DNA of 24,283 nucleotides from Oscillospiraceae bacterium (GCA_016295145.1 JAEDLR010000026.1:1-24283); one strand, 5' to 3'; shown: positions 14,583 through 23,738, numbered from the stretch's first letter. Translations and numbers: made by a program. The notes: generated from the sequence alone by a model not told the origin.

Positions 14583-15785
14583 TTATTCCAAAGAGGACTG
14601 ACGGGAAATGTTCAACAGCAGACCCATTTCGGCAAGCTGCATCATCAGGGCAGTGCCGCCGTAAGAGAAAAACGGCAGGCTGATACCCGTATTGGGAAGC
14701 AGATTACTGACCACGGCGATGTTCAAAAACGCCTGCATTCCGATGTGTACGGTAATGCCCACGGCAATCAATCTGCCCAAACGGTCGGGGGCTTTGGATG
14801 CAATATAGAATCCACGAACCACCAATAGGCAGAACAGCAGAATCACGGTTGCCGCACCAACAAAGCCACACTCCTCGCAAAGGATCGCAAACACGAAGTC
14901 ATTCTGTGCTTCAGGGAGATACTGGTACTTCTGGCGGGATGCACCCAGCCCCAGACCAAAAAATCCACCCGAACCAATGGCAATCAATGATTGCGAAGTC
15001 TGCCATGTTTCATTTTGCATATATTCGGGATTAAACGGATCCTGCATGGCAAGGAAGCGCTCACCGATATAGTCGAATTTGTCAAAGGCTACCAGAGCAA
15101 TCAACCCAATGGCTAGCCCGATACCGCCCAGCACCGCCAGATGCCAGATGCGACAGCCGCCAACAACCATCAGAACAATGCCCAGTGCCAGAATAATGAT
15201 CGTTCCGGAAAGATGCGGCTGCTTCATCATCAATATCGCGATGACACCCAATGCGGCGATATACGGCACCACACCGTACACAAAACGATGCATTCGGTTC
15301 GCATTGTTCGCAATCATCATGGAGAAGCACAGAATCACTGCAATCTTCATGACCTCGGAAGGTTGAAAGGTAACGCCCACACCGGGAATGGTCAGCCAAC
15401 GGGTGGCAAAGGTGCCGTTATCCTCGCCCCGAAACAACACAAGCACCAGTAAACCCAGTGAAGCCAGAAACGCGCCGATGGACACCCACGGTTTCTCAAA
15501 CAAATGATAATTGCCGAATAAACTGATCAGCACCATCCCTACCAAACCGCCACCTGCAAATTTCAACTGGCGCATGGCGTAAAATGTGCCCTCTTTACCG
15601 TCCTCAATTGCGGCAGGATACGATGCAGAAAACATCATCGTCAGCCCGATCGCCAGCAGCGCGATCACGATTGCAAACAGCGTACCGTCCATATCGCCGG
15701 TCACAAGACGCATACCGCGCCCCACGGATTTCTTCTGGGCTGCAGATCTTCTCTGCTTTGCGCTGGCTTTTATCGCTTCCGCCAT
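14583..15785 (-). CDS. ftsW: SEDS peptidoglycan glycosyltransferase FtsW
   Basis: This 400-residue multi-pass membrane protein polymerises lipid II at the septum together with a class B PBP. The SEDS pattern is clear: about ten hydrophobic spans, W-LTIPGVGVTFQPSE (130-144), and PEAQNDFVFAILCEE (291-305) with Asp296 at the place of the essential SEDS aspartate. PNTGISLPFFSYGG is near the C-terminus. The cytoplasmic head (1-32) is rich in Lys and Arg. AAAGGAG lies 9 nt before the ATG. It could equally be named SpoVE or RodA by family alone. FtsW is chosen because it lies between mraY and murG, behind the septal-type PBP gene. Confidence 0.94.
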   Translation of the reverse strand: MAEAIKASAKQRRSAAQKKSVGRGMRLVTGDMDGTLFAIVIALLAIGLTMMFSASYPAAIEDGKEGTFYAMRQLKFAGGGLVGMVLISLFGNYHLFEKPWVSIGAFLASLGLLVLVLFRGEDNGTFATRWLTIPGVGVTFQPSEVMKIAVILCFSMMIANNANRMHRFVYGVVPYIAALGVIAILMMKQPHLSGTIIILALGIVLMVVGGCRIWHLAVLGGIGLAIGLIALVAFDKFDYIGERFLAMQDPFNPEYMQNETWQTSQSLIAIGSGGFFGLGLGASRQKYQYLPEAQNDFVFAILCEECGFVGAATVILLFCLLVVRGFYIASKAPDRLGRLIAVGITVHIGMQAFLNIAVVSNLLPNTGISLPFFSYGGTALMMQLAEMGLLLNISRQSSLE

Positions 15786-15822
15786 GCACGCACACTCCTT
15801 TTCATGTAATGCGGTGAGCCAC

Positions 15823-16875
15823 TTATGCGCTGAACATCACCTTGCAGACCGCCAACAGTCCGCACACCAGACCAACCAGCGAAAATACGACCACGATCTT
15901 GTATTCGCTCCATTGACACATCTCAAAGTGGTGGTGAATGGGCGACATCTTGAAAATGCGCTTGCCCACGCCCTTTTCACCGGTTTTCTTGTAGTGCTGC
16001 CTTGCAGTAAACTTGAAATAGCTCACTTGCAGCACCACGCTGAACGCATCCAGTACATAGACCATGCCCACCAGCACCAGCAACAGATGCATTCTGCAGG
16101 CAATACCCAGTGCAGCAAATGCACCGCCAAGGTACATCGAACCGGTATCGCCCATAAAGCATTTTGCTGGGTGCAGATTCCATACAAGGAAGCCGAGGCA
16201 GCCCCCTGCAATGGTCATGGCGTACAAAGAAAGCTCCAACTGCTTGAAGGTTGCACAAATCACGGTCATGCAGAGCATGGCAACCACCGTCACCGTGCCG
16301 CAAAGTCCGTCCACACCATCGGTGAGATTCACTGCATTGGAAATGTAAATGATGAACGCAACCATGATCGGGTAGTATAGAATGCCGAAATCCACTTGCC
16401 AAAAAATCAGGTCGATTGTGGTTTCGCGGTCGCCCAACGCATACAGGATGCCCAGCAGAGCGATGCTCAATACAAGCTGAGCAGCCATTTTTTGCTTTGC
16501 GTTTAATCCAAGGTTCTGTTTTTTTACCGCTTTGATGTAGTCATCGGCAAACCCGATTGCCGAAAACAGCATGGAAAACAGCATCACGGCAAGCAATCGC
16601 ATGGCGTTTTTGGTGGTAGCAGGTGCCGTCGGGTCGGCACCGCCAAACATACGCCACGATGTATAACCGATCACGACAGCAAGCACACTGCCCACAATGA
16701 ACAGAAATCCGCCCATAATGGGTGTACCCTGCTTCGACTTGTGCCATGCCGGCCCGATATCGAGAATGGTCTGTCCAAAGTGAATCTTATGTAAAAAGGG
16801 AATCAGCCACAAACCGCCCAGACCTGCAATAATCATGGCGGTGACCGCCGCACCCATCGTTACCCAAATCGGCAT
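15823..16875 (-). CDS. mraY: Phospho-N-acetylmuramoyl-pentapeptide transferase (MraY)
   Basis: This 350-residue polytopic membrane enzyme moves phospho-MurNAc-pentapeptide from UDP to undecaprenyl phosphate, giving lipid I. Diagnostic motifs are present: the Asp pair ADDYIK (110-115), NLTDGVDGL (183-191), MGDTGSMYLGG and the HHHFE loop (314-318). AAAGGAG lies 7 nt before the ATG. It follows murE after 28 nt and precedes ftsW by 37 nt. In most clusters murF lies just upstream and murD just downstream; both are absent at these junctions. Confidence 0.97.
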   Translation of the reverse strand: MPIWVTMGAAVTAMIIAGLGGLWLIPFLHKIHFGQTILDIGPAWHKSKQGTPIMGGFLFIVGSVLAVVIGYTSWRMFGGADPTAPATTKNAMRLLAVMLFSMLFSAIGFADDYIKAVKKQNLGLNAKQKMAAQLVLSIALLGILYALGDRETTIDLIFWQVDFGILYYPIMVAFIIYISNAVNLTDGVDGLCGTVTVVAMLCMTVICATFKQLELSLYAMTIAGGCLGFLVWNLHPAKCFMGDTGSMYLGGAFAALGIACRMHLLLVLVGMVYVLDAFSVVLQVSYFKFTARQHYKKTGEKGVGKRIFKMSPIHHHFEMCQWSEYKIVVVFSLVGLVCGLLAVCKVMFSA

Positions 16876-16903
16876 AAAAATGCTCCTTTATTGATTGCTT
16901 TCT

Positions 16904-18349
16904 TCAAAGTGCTGCCAATGCGTCGGCAACCAGTTCGCGCTCGTCCATATGCAGCTTTACGCCGCCTGCAATGATCTGATAATCCTCATGGCCCTTGCCT
17001 GCCAGCACGATCATATCCCCTGCGCTTGCCATACCCACTGCAAAGTGGATTGCCTGCGCGCGGTCTGTCACGGTGTGGTACTCCACATCGGTATCCGCAA
17101 GTCCCGTCAGTATCTCAGCAATGATGGCATCGGGATCCTCATCTCTGGGATTATCCGAGGTGACGATCACCACATCGGCATACTTTGCCGCCGCAGCCGC
17201 CATCCGTGGACGCTTGGTGCGATCACGATTGCCGCCACAGCCAAACAGTGCAATGAGCCTACCTGCGGTGCATTCCTTCATTGCCGAAAGCACCTTTTCA
17301 ATGGCATCGGGGGTATGTGCATAATCGCAGATCACGGTGAATTCGCGGCCTGTAGGAATCAATTCGCATCTGCCTCGCACGCCGGTATAATCATGCAGCA
17401 TCGCAAGGATATCTGCATCGGCAACGCCCAGTTTGCGGCAAAGAATCGTCGCTGCTGCCGCATTGGAAACATTGAATCTGCCCATCATGCCCGTGGTAAT
17501 GCGTGTTTTTGCATCGCCGGAAACCAGTGTAAATGCGGTACCGCTGCCGCTGATGGCTACATCTTCCACACAAAATGCTGCACCATGTGCGGATGCATCC
17601 TCTCCCATGCCGAAGCCCTGCCTGTCACAGGTAATTTCGGAAAGCAGCCGCTTGCCGTAGGCATCATCGGTATTGATCAACGCATAATCGCATCGGTCAA
17701 AGAGCATTTTTTTGGCAAGATAGTAGTTCTCCATGCTGCCGTGCACATCCAGATGATCCTGGGTGAGATTCAGAAACGCAGCCGCAGCAAAATGCGATGG
17801 GCCGATGCGATACTGCTCCAGACCAAAGGATGAAACTTCCATGACCACATCGGTGCAGCCAGCAGCCGCCATTTTTGCAAGAATGGAAAAATAGGCATCG
17901 GTCAGCGGCGTGGTATTCACCGAAGCAATGATCTCATCGCCGATCTCATACTGCACTGTGCCGATGAGACCGACCTTCCTGCCCGCCTGTTGCAGCATTT
18001 TCTGTATCAGCGTGGTGACGGTGGTTTTCCCGTTGGTACCCGTCACACCGATCAAGCGCATTTTTTGTTCGGGATGCCCATACCATGCGGCACAGAGATC
18101 ACCGTATGCTTTACGGCTGTTGGAAACCAGAATCTGCTGTTCGCCCAAACCCAGATCACGCTCTGCAATGACGGCCGTGGCACCCTTGGCAAGCATATCC
18201 GCAGCAGCATCGTGGCCGTCAAAGCGGCTGCCTTTGACGCAAACAAAGACCATACCCTCGCGAATGTTACGGGTATCATCGCTGACACCTGTGATTTCAC
18301 TGTCTGGCAAAGCGGTTGCTAAGCCCTCCAGTAATGCATACAGTTTCAT
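16904..18349 (-). CDS. murE: UDP-MurNAc-tripeptide synthetase MurE (meso-DAP type)
   Basis: This 481-residue ATP-dependent cytoplasmic ligase adds the third stem residue to UDP-MurNAc-L-Ala-D-Glu. The ATP loop is TGTNGKTT (103-110). The Lys of AKKMLFD is the likely carbamylated lysine. DNPR (399-402, within TSDNPRDEDP) marks the meso-diaminopimelate-adding type, as opposed to lysine-adding forms. ATG 18349 is preferred because AGGAG lies 8 nt upstream; an in-frame ATG at 18391 has no ribosome binding site. The gene follows the class B PBP gene after 51 nt. The wall is therefore predicted to contain meso-DAP. Confidence 0.96.
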   Translation of the reverse strand: MKLYALLEGLATALPDSEITGVSDDTRNIREGMVFVCVKGSRFDGHDAAADMLAKGATAVIAERDLGLGEQQILVSNSRKAYGDLCAAWYGHPEQKMRLIGVTGTNGKTTVTTLIQKMLQQAGRKVGLIGTVQYEIGDEIIASVNTTPLTDAYFSILAKMAAAGCTDVVMEVSSFGLEQYRIGPSHFAAAAFLNLTQDHLDVHGSMENYYLAKKMLFDRCDYALINTDDAYGKRLLSEITCDRQGFGMGEDASAHGAAFCVEDVAISGSGTAFTLVSGDAKTRITTGMMGRFNVSNAAAATILCRKLGVADADILAMLHDYTGVRGRCELIPTGREFTVICDYAHTPDAIEKVLSAMKECTAGRLIALFGCGGNRDRTKRPRMAAAAAKYADVVIVTSDNPRDEDPDAIIAEILTGLADTDVEYHTVTDRAQAIHFAVGMASAGDMIVLAGKGHEDYQIIAGGVKLHMDERELVADALAAL

Positions 18350-18400
18350 GCACTCACTCCTGTTCGTAGAAAGGATTTCTGAACCTTCCATTCGGTATCG

Positions 18401-20833
18401 TCAACCGCTTTGGTCACTGGTACCGAAGTCCAGACTGATAACCGACCATTTCTCAACCATCGTTCCCGCAGGCACGCTTTGCAGCAGAACCTTCACACTG
18501 CTTTGCCCCGTGGCAGCACCCTTTGCAACATAGTTCAAATTTGCCTGTGCAAACTTTGCATTTGCCTCATCAAAGGAAAGTCCGGTGACATCCGGAACGG
18601 CAACATATTCCTCGAATACATTGTTATCGGTATATAATAGCACGGTACTGCCTTTGGATACAACCGATCCTGTAATGGGGGTCTGCATCGTAACAGCCTC
18701 ACCACTGCCAAGAATCTCATACTTCAGACCGAGCAATTCCAACTGCGCCTTGACTTCGTTGATATTGGTATCAATCAACAGCGGAACGGTCACATCGAGA
18801 TTTTCTTTTTCCTCAGCGGTATACTCAGGGTAATAGCCAAGGTACGGCAGGAGCTTTTCCAGTACGGCACGGGCGTAAGGCACGGCAACCGCACTGCCGT
18901 AGTAATTGATTTCCGTATTGGGGCGATCTGCCATAATCAGCATTACGATTTCGGGATCGTCTGCGGGAGCAAAGCAACAGTAGGATGCAACATACTGTGC
19001 ATCTTCTGCCGTGGTATTTCCGCTGATGATCTGCGCAGTACCGGACTTACCGCCGATTTTATATCCCTTGATGTAGGCATTACCGCCGCCGTTGGTTTCC
19101 ACAACTGCCTGCAATGCGGTACGCATCTGCGCAGAAGTTTCGGCGGAAATGACCTGACGGCGCACGGTTTTCTCGCGAGTCATCACTTCGTTGCCGTCAG
19201 TATCCACAATCTTGCTGACCACATAGGGCTCCAGCAGATAGCCGCCGTTGACAACCGCCGCATAGCCCGTCACCATCTCAATGGGGGAAATGGAGTTTGT
19301 CTGCCCCATGGAGCTGGATGCCAGCTCCACAGGGCCCATATCCTCCAGCTTTTTATAAACGGAGGAGGTCTCACCGCGCAGGTCGATGCCGGTACGCTCA
19401 GTGAGCCCGAATGCTTCAAAATAGCGGCAGAACAACTCCTTGCCCAGATCCCTGCCGATGGTCATAAAGGCAGGGTTGCAGGAATTGGTCAGCACCTGTT
19501 CAAAGGTCTGCGAGCCGTGACCGGAACGCTTCCAACAGTGAATCGGTGGTACACCCTCCACAACAATATGAGAACCCGTACAGTTAAAGTGGCTACTGTA
19601 GGTGATCACATTCTCCTCAAGCGCGGCCGATGCGGTAAACACCTTGAACACGGAACCAGGAATATAGGTTTCGGTGATGCACTTGTTGCGCCATTGTTTC
19701 TCGCGCGCATTGGCGGTTGCCTCACTCTGCTCCGTTTCGTCCAGAATTGCATCAATGGCTGTTTGTGCCGCCAGATCGTAAATCACAAAGGGCTCGTTGG
19801 GATTAAAGCCGGGTACAGTCGCCATTGCCAGGATGGCACCAGTTTTCGCATTCATAATGATGCCGCAGCCACGGTTGGCGACTTCATAGGTCTCCACCAT
19901 TTCATGCAAGGCATTTTCCAGATATGTTTGCGCAGTGATGTCTATGGTCAGATACACATCATCGCCGTTTTGTGCTGCATAGGTTTTGGAGTAACGATAG
20001 GGCATCTCATTGCCGTTTGCATCCTGCGCCGTAACGGTTTTGCCGTCAATGCCCGAAAGATAATCGTTGTAATATGCCTCCACGCCGTACATACCGTCGC
20101 CATCCGCATTGTTAAAGCCAATAACGGCAGCCGCCAGCTCATTTTGCGGATAAAACCGTTTGGTGTCCGGCTCGCGGCTGATGGAAGAAAGCGAGATCAC
20201 GCGCTTGCTGCCCTCTACGGGGATTCCGGTAATGTATTCCAGAATACGATCAGCCTTGCTTTTTTCTACCTGTTTTTTCAGCACAACATAGTTGCTGTTG
20301 GCGTCAAAAGCCTCCCGAACATCTTCCGCATCCAGTGCAAGATTCGTAGCCAGAAAATCCACAATCTGATTCAGCAGTTCATCGGTTTTGACAATATCCG
20401 CTTCATAGGTCTCTCCGTTTTTCTGTGCTTCGGCAACCTTCTGCAGCTCCGAAAGATTCTTTTTTTCGACCAGTTCCATTTCCTCCGCGAACAGCCCGGG
20501 ATCCACAAAGATTCTGTAAACAGTCGCACTCTGCGCCAGGATTGTGCCCCCTGCATCATAAATGGTGCCGCGCTCTGCCGGAAGCACAATGGTGCCGAAC
20601 TGACGGGAATTTGCCATATCGGTAAATTCATCGTGCTGCAGAATAGTCAGCTTAAAAATATTGACGATGAGTGCCACTGCCATAAGCAGCAACGCAAACA
20701 TCACAATGGTTGCAAAATGATTTTTGCGTTCCGTGGGCGCAGTTTTGGCAGCAGATCTGGCGGAAAAAAAGCGGAATCTGCGTTTGCCGCCATGCTCTGC
20801 ATTGGGCTGATTCTGCTCATTGCTTTTTTGCAT
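18401..20833 (-). CDS. ftsI: Class B penicillin-binding protein with two PASTA domains (FtsI/SpoVD/PBP2x-like)
   Basis: This 810-residue transpeptidase cross-links septal peptidoglycan outside the membrane. A basic cytoplasmic head (1-39) is followed by a membrane anchor (about 40-63). The PBP dimerisation domain contains the long insertion usual for PBP2x-like proteins. The transpeptidase motifs are SVFK (394-397, nucleophile Ser394), SCN (451-453) and KSG (596-598). Two C-terminal PASTA domains follow, at about 681-735 and 743-803. KSG in place of KTG is also known in PBP2x, so it is not a defect. ATG 20833 is chosen for AAAGGAG at 8 nt; an in-frame ATG at 20920 lacks one. PASTA domains occur in both division (PBP2x) and sporulation (SpoVD) members, and the locus does not tell them apart. 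Confidence 0.94.
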   Translation of the reverse strand: MQKSNEQNQPNAEHGGKRRFRFFSARSAAKTAPTERKNHFATIVMFALLLMAVALIVNIFKLTILQHDEFTDMANSRQFGTIVLPAERGTIYDAGGTILAQSATVYRIFVDPGLFAEEMELVEKKNLSELQKVAEAQKNGETYEADIVKTDELLNQIVDFLATNLALDAEDVREAFDANSNYVVLKKQVEKSKADRILEYITGIPVEGSKRVISLSSISREPDTKRFYPQNELAAAVIGFNNADGDGMYGVEAYYNDYLSGIDGKTVTAQDANGNEMPYRYSKTYAAQNGDDVYLTIDITAQTYLENALHEMVETYEVANRGCGIIMNAKTGAILAMATVPGFNPNEPFVIYDLAAQTAIDAILDETEQSEATANAREKQWRNKCITETYIPGSVFKVFTASAALEENVITYSSHFNCTGSHIVVEGVPPIHCWKRSGHGSQTFEQVLTNSCNPAFMTIGRDLGKELFCRYFEAFGLTERTGIDLRGETSSVYKKLEDMGPVELASSSMGQTNSISPIEMVTGYAAVVNGGYLLEPYVVSKIVDTDGNEVMTREKTVRRQVISAETSAQMRTALQAVVETNGGGNAYIKGYKIGGKSGTAQIISGNTTAEDAQYVASYCCFAPADDPEIVMLIMADRPNTEINYYGSAVAVPYARAVLEKLLPYLGYYPEYTAEEKENLDVTVPLLIDTNINEVKAQLELLGLKYEILGSGEAVTMQTPITGSVVSKGSTVLLYTDNNVFEEYVAVPDVTGLSFDEANAKFAQANLNYVAKGAATGQSSVKVLLQSVPAGTMVEKWSVISLDFGTSDQSG

Positions 20834-21082
20834 TCGCGTTACTCCTTTCGGGATATGTGCGCCGCCGTAAGCCCTGCGCACGATTTGCACTCCATGAAAA
20901 CGAAACGAACGGCGAGTCATTACAACAATGCCCTCCGCCGTCCGTTCCGGACACCTTTACAGCCGCATTTGCGGTCTTGCTCCGGTGTCGATTCTCTTTT
21001 TCTTTGTTCTACACACAGTGATTCTCTGTCATATTCTGCGTACAAAAGGCATATTGTGCGGATGCTTTATTTTATGTATATG

Positions 21083-21964
21083 TCAAGCCCCGCGCAACCA
21101 TGCCCATACCGCACGGAAATTTTCCCGCAGCTTTTCCCAGATGCTCTGTTCAGGCTCTGCGATGATGACCTGATCTTCCGTCTGAATCTTGATGTATTTG
21201 ATCTGGGAATCGTCCAAGGGCATCAGACCGAGTACATCCTCGGCATACTCCTCCACATTCTTGACGGTTGTCTTGCCGTCGATCTCCGAGCGCAGCGATA
21301 CATTGGACGCTCTCAGGTCGTCATATTCGCTTTGCGCAACCGCCAGTGCGGTATACACCTCGTTGGTTTTCACCTTTCCGTAAATCGTTCCTCCCAGCAG
21401 TGCCAGCGCACAAGCTGCGAGAAAGAATACACGGATCGCAGCCACAGGGGTTCTGCGTATTCCGCTGCGTATCAACTCGCCAAACCTCCTTGCTGTGGCT
21501 ATCATGATACCTGCTTCTGCCGGGAAGCGAGCGTCATCATAGGACACATCGTGATCGTCAGCATCGTATTCCGGCATGGGCTCTGCATCATATTCAGGCA
21601 TCGCATCGATACTTTGCGTTTCCTCCGCATCGGCAGGTTCCTCCTGCCACGGAGCATAGGCATTGGCACCCGCAATATAGGGAAACCCGCCCCTTGCTCC
21701 ACGGGGATAGCCTGCGTCATCGGGTATAGACGCTTGCTGCCTGCGAGGATTTGCATCGCTCTCCCGCAGAAATGCAGCCCGCAGATTCTGAGCGGATTGC
21801 TCATATCGGGCGCGGCGGGCAGCGTCATCATCATGCTGCGCACGGGTCACAAGGTGGGGCGAATTCCGCACAGCCTGCGCACGGTTCTCTTCCGTCATCC
21901 GTCGTCTTTCCTCATCGGAAAGAAACGGGGTCTGAGAACCGTTTGCCGAAACATATTCCGGCAT
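21083..21964 (-). CDS. FtsL/DivIC-like divisome protein with a long cytoplasmic extension
   Basis: This 293-residue protein has the FtsL/DivIC architecture in its C-terminal half: a membrane span (about 173-196), a short coiled coil (about 200-232), and the motif NVEEYAEDVLGLMPLDDSQIKYI (236-258) typical of FtsL/DivIC. Such proteins bridge FtsQ and the septal synthase pair. Its place between rsmH and the PBP gene is the standard ftsL position. The N-terminal 170 residues are unusual: hydrophilic, Arg/Glu/Asp/Ala-rich and probably disordered, with MPEYDAEP and MPEYDADD in tandem (122-137) and MPEY again at the N-terminus. Typical FtsL has a head of a few dozen residues. The ATG follows AAAGGGGG. 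No other start fits better. Confidence 0.85.
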   Translation of the reverse strand: MPEYVSANGSQTPFLSDEERRRMTEENRAQAVRNSPHLVTRAQHDDDAARRARYEQSAQNLRAAFLRESDANPRRQQASIPDDAGYPRGARGGFPYIAGANAYAPWQEEPADAEETQSIDAMPEYDAEPMPEYDADDHDVSYDDARFPAEAGIMIATARRFGELIRSGIRRTPVAAIRVFFLAACALALLGGTIYGKVKTNEVYTALAVAQSEYDDLRASNVSLRSEIDGKTTVKNVEEYAEDVLGLMPLDDSQIKYIKIQTEDQVIIAEPEQSIWEKLRENFRAVWAWLRGA

Positions 21965-22141
21965 GATCCGCGCCCCCTTTCAAACTATCTGCACAGGATA
22001 TTACACTTCTATCTCGCCTTTGAACTGATTTTTTATGCTCTGATATCTCAGCCTTTTGGTACACTCGTTTTATATTTCTGTCGAAAATTTAACTGTTTAA
22101 AAGATTTATCTTTCTATTTGTTTCTACACTTTGCTATTTAT

Positions 22142-23071
22142 TTATATCTTTTCGATTGTCCGCAGTTCAGCACTGCGGCTGCGGGGATTACGTTCCAACT
22201 CTGCAGCATCCGCCACAACTGGCTTATGATGAACCAATCTGCCACGCGGTGTTTTGCCGCATACGCAAACAGGAAACTGCGGCGGACACTCACACCCGCT
22301 GCAAAACTCCTTGAATTTCACCTTCACAATCCTTGCTTCGAGGCTATGAAATGTCAGCACTGCAAGACGACCGCCCGGCTTGAGGGAGTCGAAGGCGGCA
22401 TCCAGCGCAATGTTCAGCACATTCAGCTCGTCATTGACCGCGATGCGAATGGCTTGAAATGTTTTTTTGCAGGGATTCTTATCGCGCCGCGCCTTTGCAG
22501 GTACACCCTTTTTGACAAGCTCAGCCAGTTCCAAGGTGGTTTCAATGGGGTTTTGTTCTCTCGCGGCAACGATCTGTGCCACGATACTCCGTGCATATTT
22601 CTCCTCACCGTATTTGTAGAGGATCTCTGTCAACGCCTGAGGCGAAAGCTGATTCACCAGGTCAGCAGCGGTTTGCCCCTGCTGGGACATACGCATATCC
22701 AGGGGTGCATCCTTGTGGTAGGAAAAACCTCTGGAAGCCTCATCCAGCTCATGGCTGCTCACACCAAGATCCAGCAGAATCCCATCTGCTTTGGTATGGT
22801 GCGCAGCAAGCACATCGCCAAGGGTTGCAAAATTCGCATGAATCATTGTCACAGGCAGCCCTGCAAGCCGCGCAGATGCCTCTGCGATCGCATCGGGATC
22901 CTGATCCATAGAAAAGAGTCTGCCGCCTTCCGTCAGGCGCGCAGCGATTGCGTAGGAGTGCCCTCCGCCCCCTGCGGTACCGTCCAGGTAAACACCATCA
23001 GGGCGCACACAAAGATCCTCCAGCACCGCGTCCAACATCACCGGAATATGATAACCATGCTCGGTCGGCAT
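22142..23071 (-). CDS. rsmH: 16S rRNA (cytosine1402-N4)-methyltransferase RsmH (MraW)
   Basis: This 309-residue SAM-dependent enzyme methylates N4 of C1402 in the decoding centre of 16S rRNA. The SAM site DGTAGGGGHS (30-39), ILLDLGVSSHELDEASRGFS, PLDMRM and the late segment LTFHSLEARIVK are family hallmarks. ATG 23071 lies 7 nt after GGAGG. Another ATG at 23077 overlaps the mraZ stop (ATGA) but is only 1 nt from that site. Either way the gene is translationally coupled to mraZ. A 177-bp AT-rich gap separates it from the ftsL-like gene. Confidence 0.96.
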   Translation of the reverse strand: MPTEHGYHIPVMLDAVLEDLCVRPDGVYLDGTAGGGGHSYAIAARLTEGGRLFSMDQDPDAIAEASARLAGLPVTMIHANFATLGDVLAAHHTKADGILLDLGVSSHELDEASRGFSYHKDAPLDMRMSQQGQTAADLVNQLSPQALTEILYKYGEEKYARSIVAQIVAAREQNPIETTLELAELVKKGVPAKARRDKNPCKKTFQAIRIAVNDELNVLNIALDAAFDSLKPGGRLAVLTFHSLEARIVKVKFKEFCSGCECPPQFPVCVCGKTPRGRLVHHKPVVADAAELERNPRSRSAELRTIEKI

Positions 23072-23073
23072 AC

Positions 23074-23535
23074 TCATCCCTCCGTTGATGCGTGCATCTG
23101 CTTGCGTTTTGCAAGCATCATTGCGCGGATACCTGCGCTCTTCTCACTGATAAATGCGTCATAGCGTTCCTTTTCCCAGATTTCCACGCCCTTACCTGCA
23201 CCGACAACAACGGTGGTTCCGCTGGTCATCGAAGCAAAGGTGCGCAGTTCCTCCGGCAGCGTGATTCTGCCCATGGTATCGGGCTCCACAATATGGGTCA
23301 CATCGCCGATCACAGTCATCATCATGCTGACATCATAGGGGCTCATGCCCTCGCACATCGTCTCACAGAACTCGTCGAAGCCCTCCTTGGAATAAGCCAC
23401 AACGCATCCTTTTTCGTCGATATCCTGTGTGAGGTAGATTGCATCGCCCAGTACGCTTCGGAACACTGCCGGGAAGCTCATGCGGCCGCGTTTGTCCATC
23501 GACACTGTTTGTTTGCTTGTCAATTGTGTGCTCAC
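23074..23535 (-). CDS. mraZ: Transcriptional regulator MraZ
   Basis: This 153-residue DNA-binding protein has two AbrB-like (SpoVT-fold) halves. Each carries the family DxxxR motif: MDKRGRMSFPAVFR near the N-terminus and DTMGRITLPEELR in the second half. Members form ring-shaped oligomers and bind short direct repeats upstream of their own operon; in E. coli MraZ represses the dcw cluster. The start is GTG 23535, set by AAAGGAGG 8 nt upstream; earlier in-frame starts would run through that site. It is the first gene of the ten-gene dcw run and lies behind a promoter with four TGGCA repeats, which fits autoregulation. Confidence 0.95.
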   Translation of the reverse strand: MSTQLTSKQTVSMDKRGRMSFPAVFRSVLGDAIYLTQDIDEKGCVVAYSKEGFDEFCETMCEGMSPYDVSMMMTVIGDVTHIVEPDTMGRITLPEELRTFASMTSGTTVVVGAGKGVEIWEKERYDAFISEKSAGIRAMMLAKRKQMHASTEG

Positions 23536-23579
23536 GCAGCCCGCCTCCTTTAGCCGCAGATCACCGGCAACGCGAAATC

Positions 23580-23614
23580 GGACAACCAATCAGCACGGAG
23601 ATGATTGCTTGTCC
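23580..23614 (-). other. Leader hairpin of mraZ
   Basis: In the mraZ leader, about 45 nt before the start codon, GGACAA and CAATCA pair with TGATTG and TTGTCC across a single mismatch, giving a 12-bp stem with a 9-nt loop. No T-run follows, so it is not a simple terminator. It may stabilise the mRNA or affect translation. It does not cover the ribosome binding site. Confidence 0.45.
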
Positions 23615-23700
23615 ATTTTCGCAGCTTCGGTTTTGCGGTTCTTTTGCTCTACATGACAGCAAGCATATTTTTTTCTTTGACCCACGGCAGCCCTTCAGGT

Positions 23701-23736
23701 TTGCCAATCGATGCCAATGCTTGCCATCCGTTGCCA
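23701..23736 (-). promoter_or_regulatory. Probable MraZ operator: four TGGCA repeats at 10-bp spacing
   Basis: Reading the minus strand, TGGCAA, TGGCAA, TGGCAT and TGGCAA occur at exactly 10-bp steps; their plus-strand copies start at 23731, 23721, 23711 and 23701. The block begins 2 bp past the mraZ -10 and so covers the start site and first transcribed bases. E. coli MraZ binds TGGGN repeats spaced 5 nt apart, which is the same 10-bp period. The position suits a roadblock or promoter-occlusion repressor site. Confidence 0.75.
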
Positions 23737-23738
23737 TT

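Noticed and set aside
18401..20833. Defective active site in the class B PBP (KSG instead of KTG)
   Set aside because: KSG is a normal variant in PBP2x-like enzymes, and SVFK and SCN are intact.
19517..23164. Very long plus-strand open frame (over 1,200 codons)
   Set aside because: It lies antisense to ftsI, the ftsL-like gene, rsmH and mraZ, has a low-complexity, Cys/His-rich translation with no domain, and crosses gene borders. It is a by-product of the codon use of the opposite strand.
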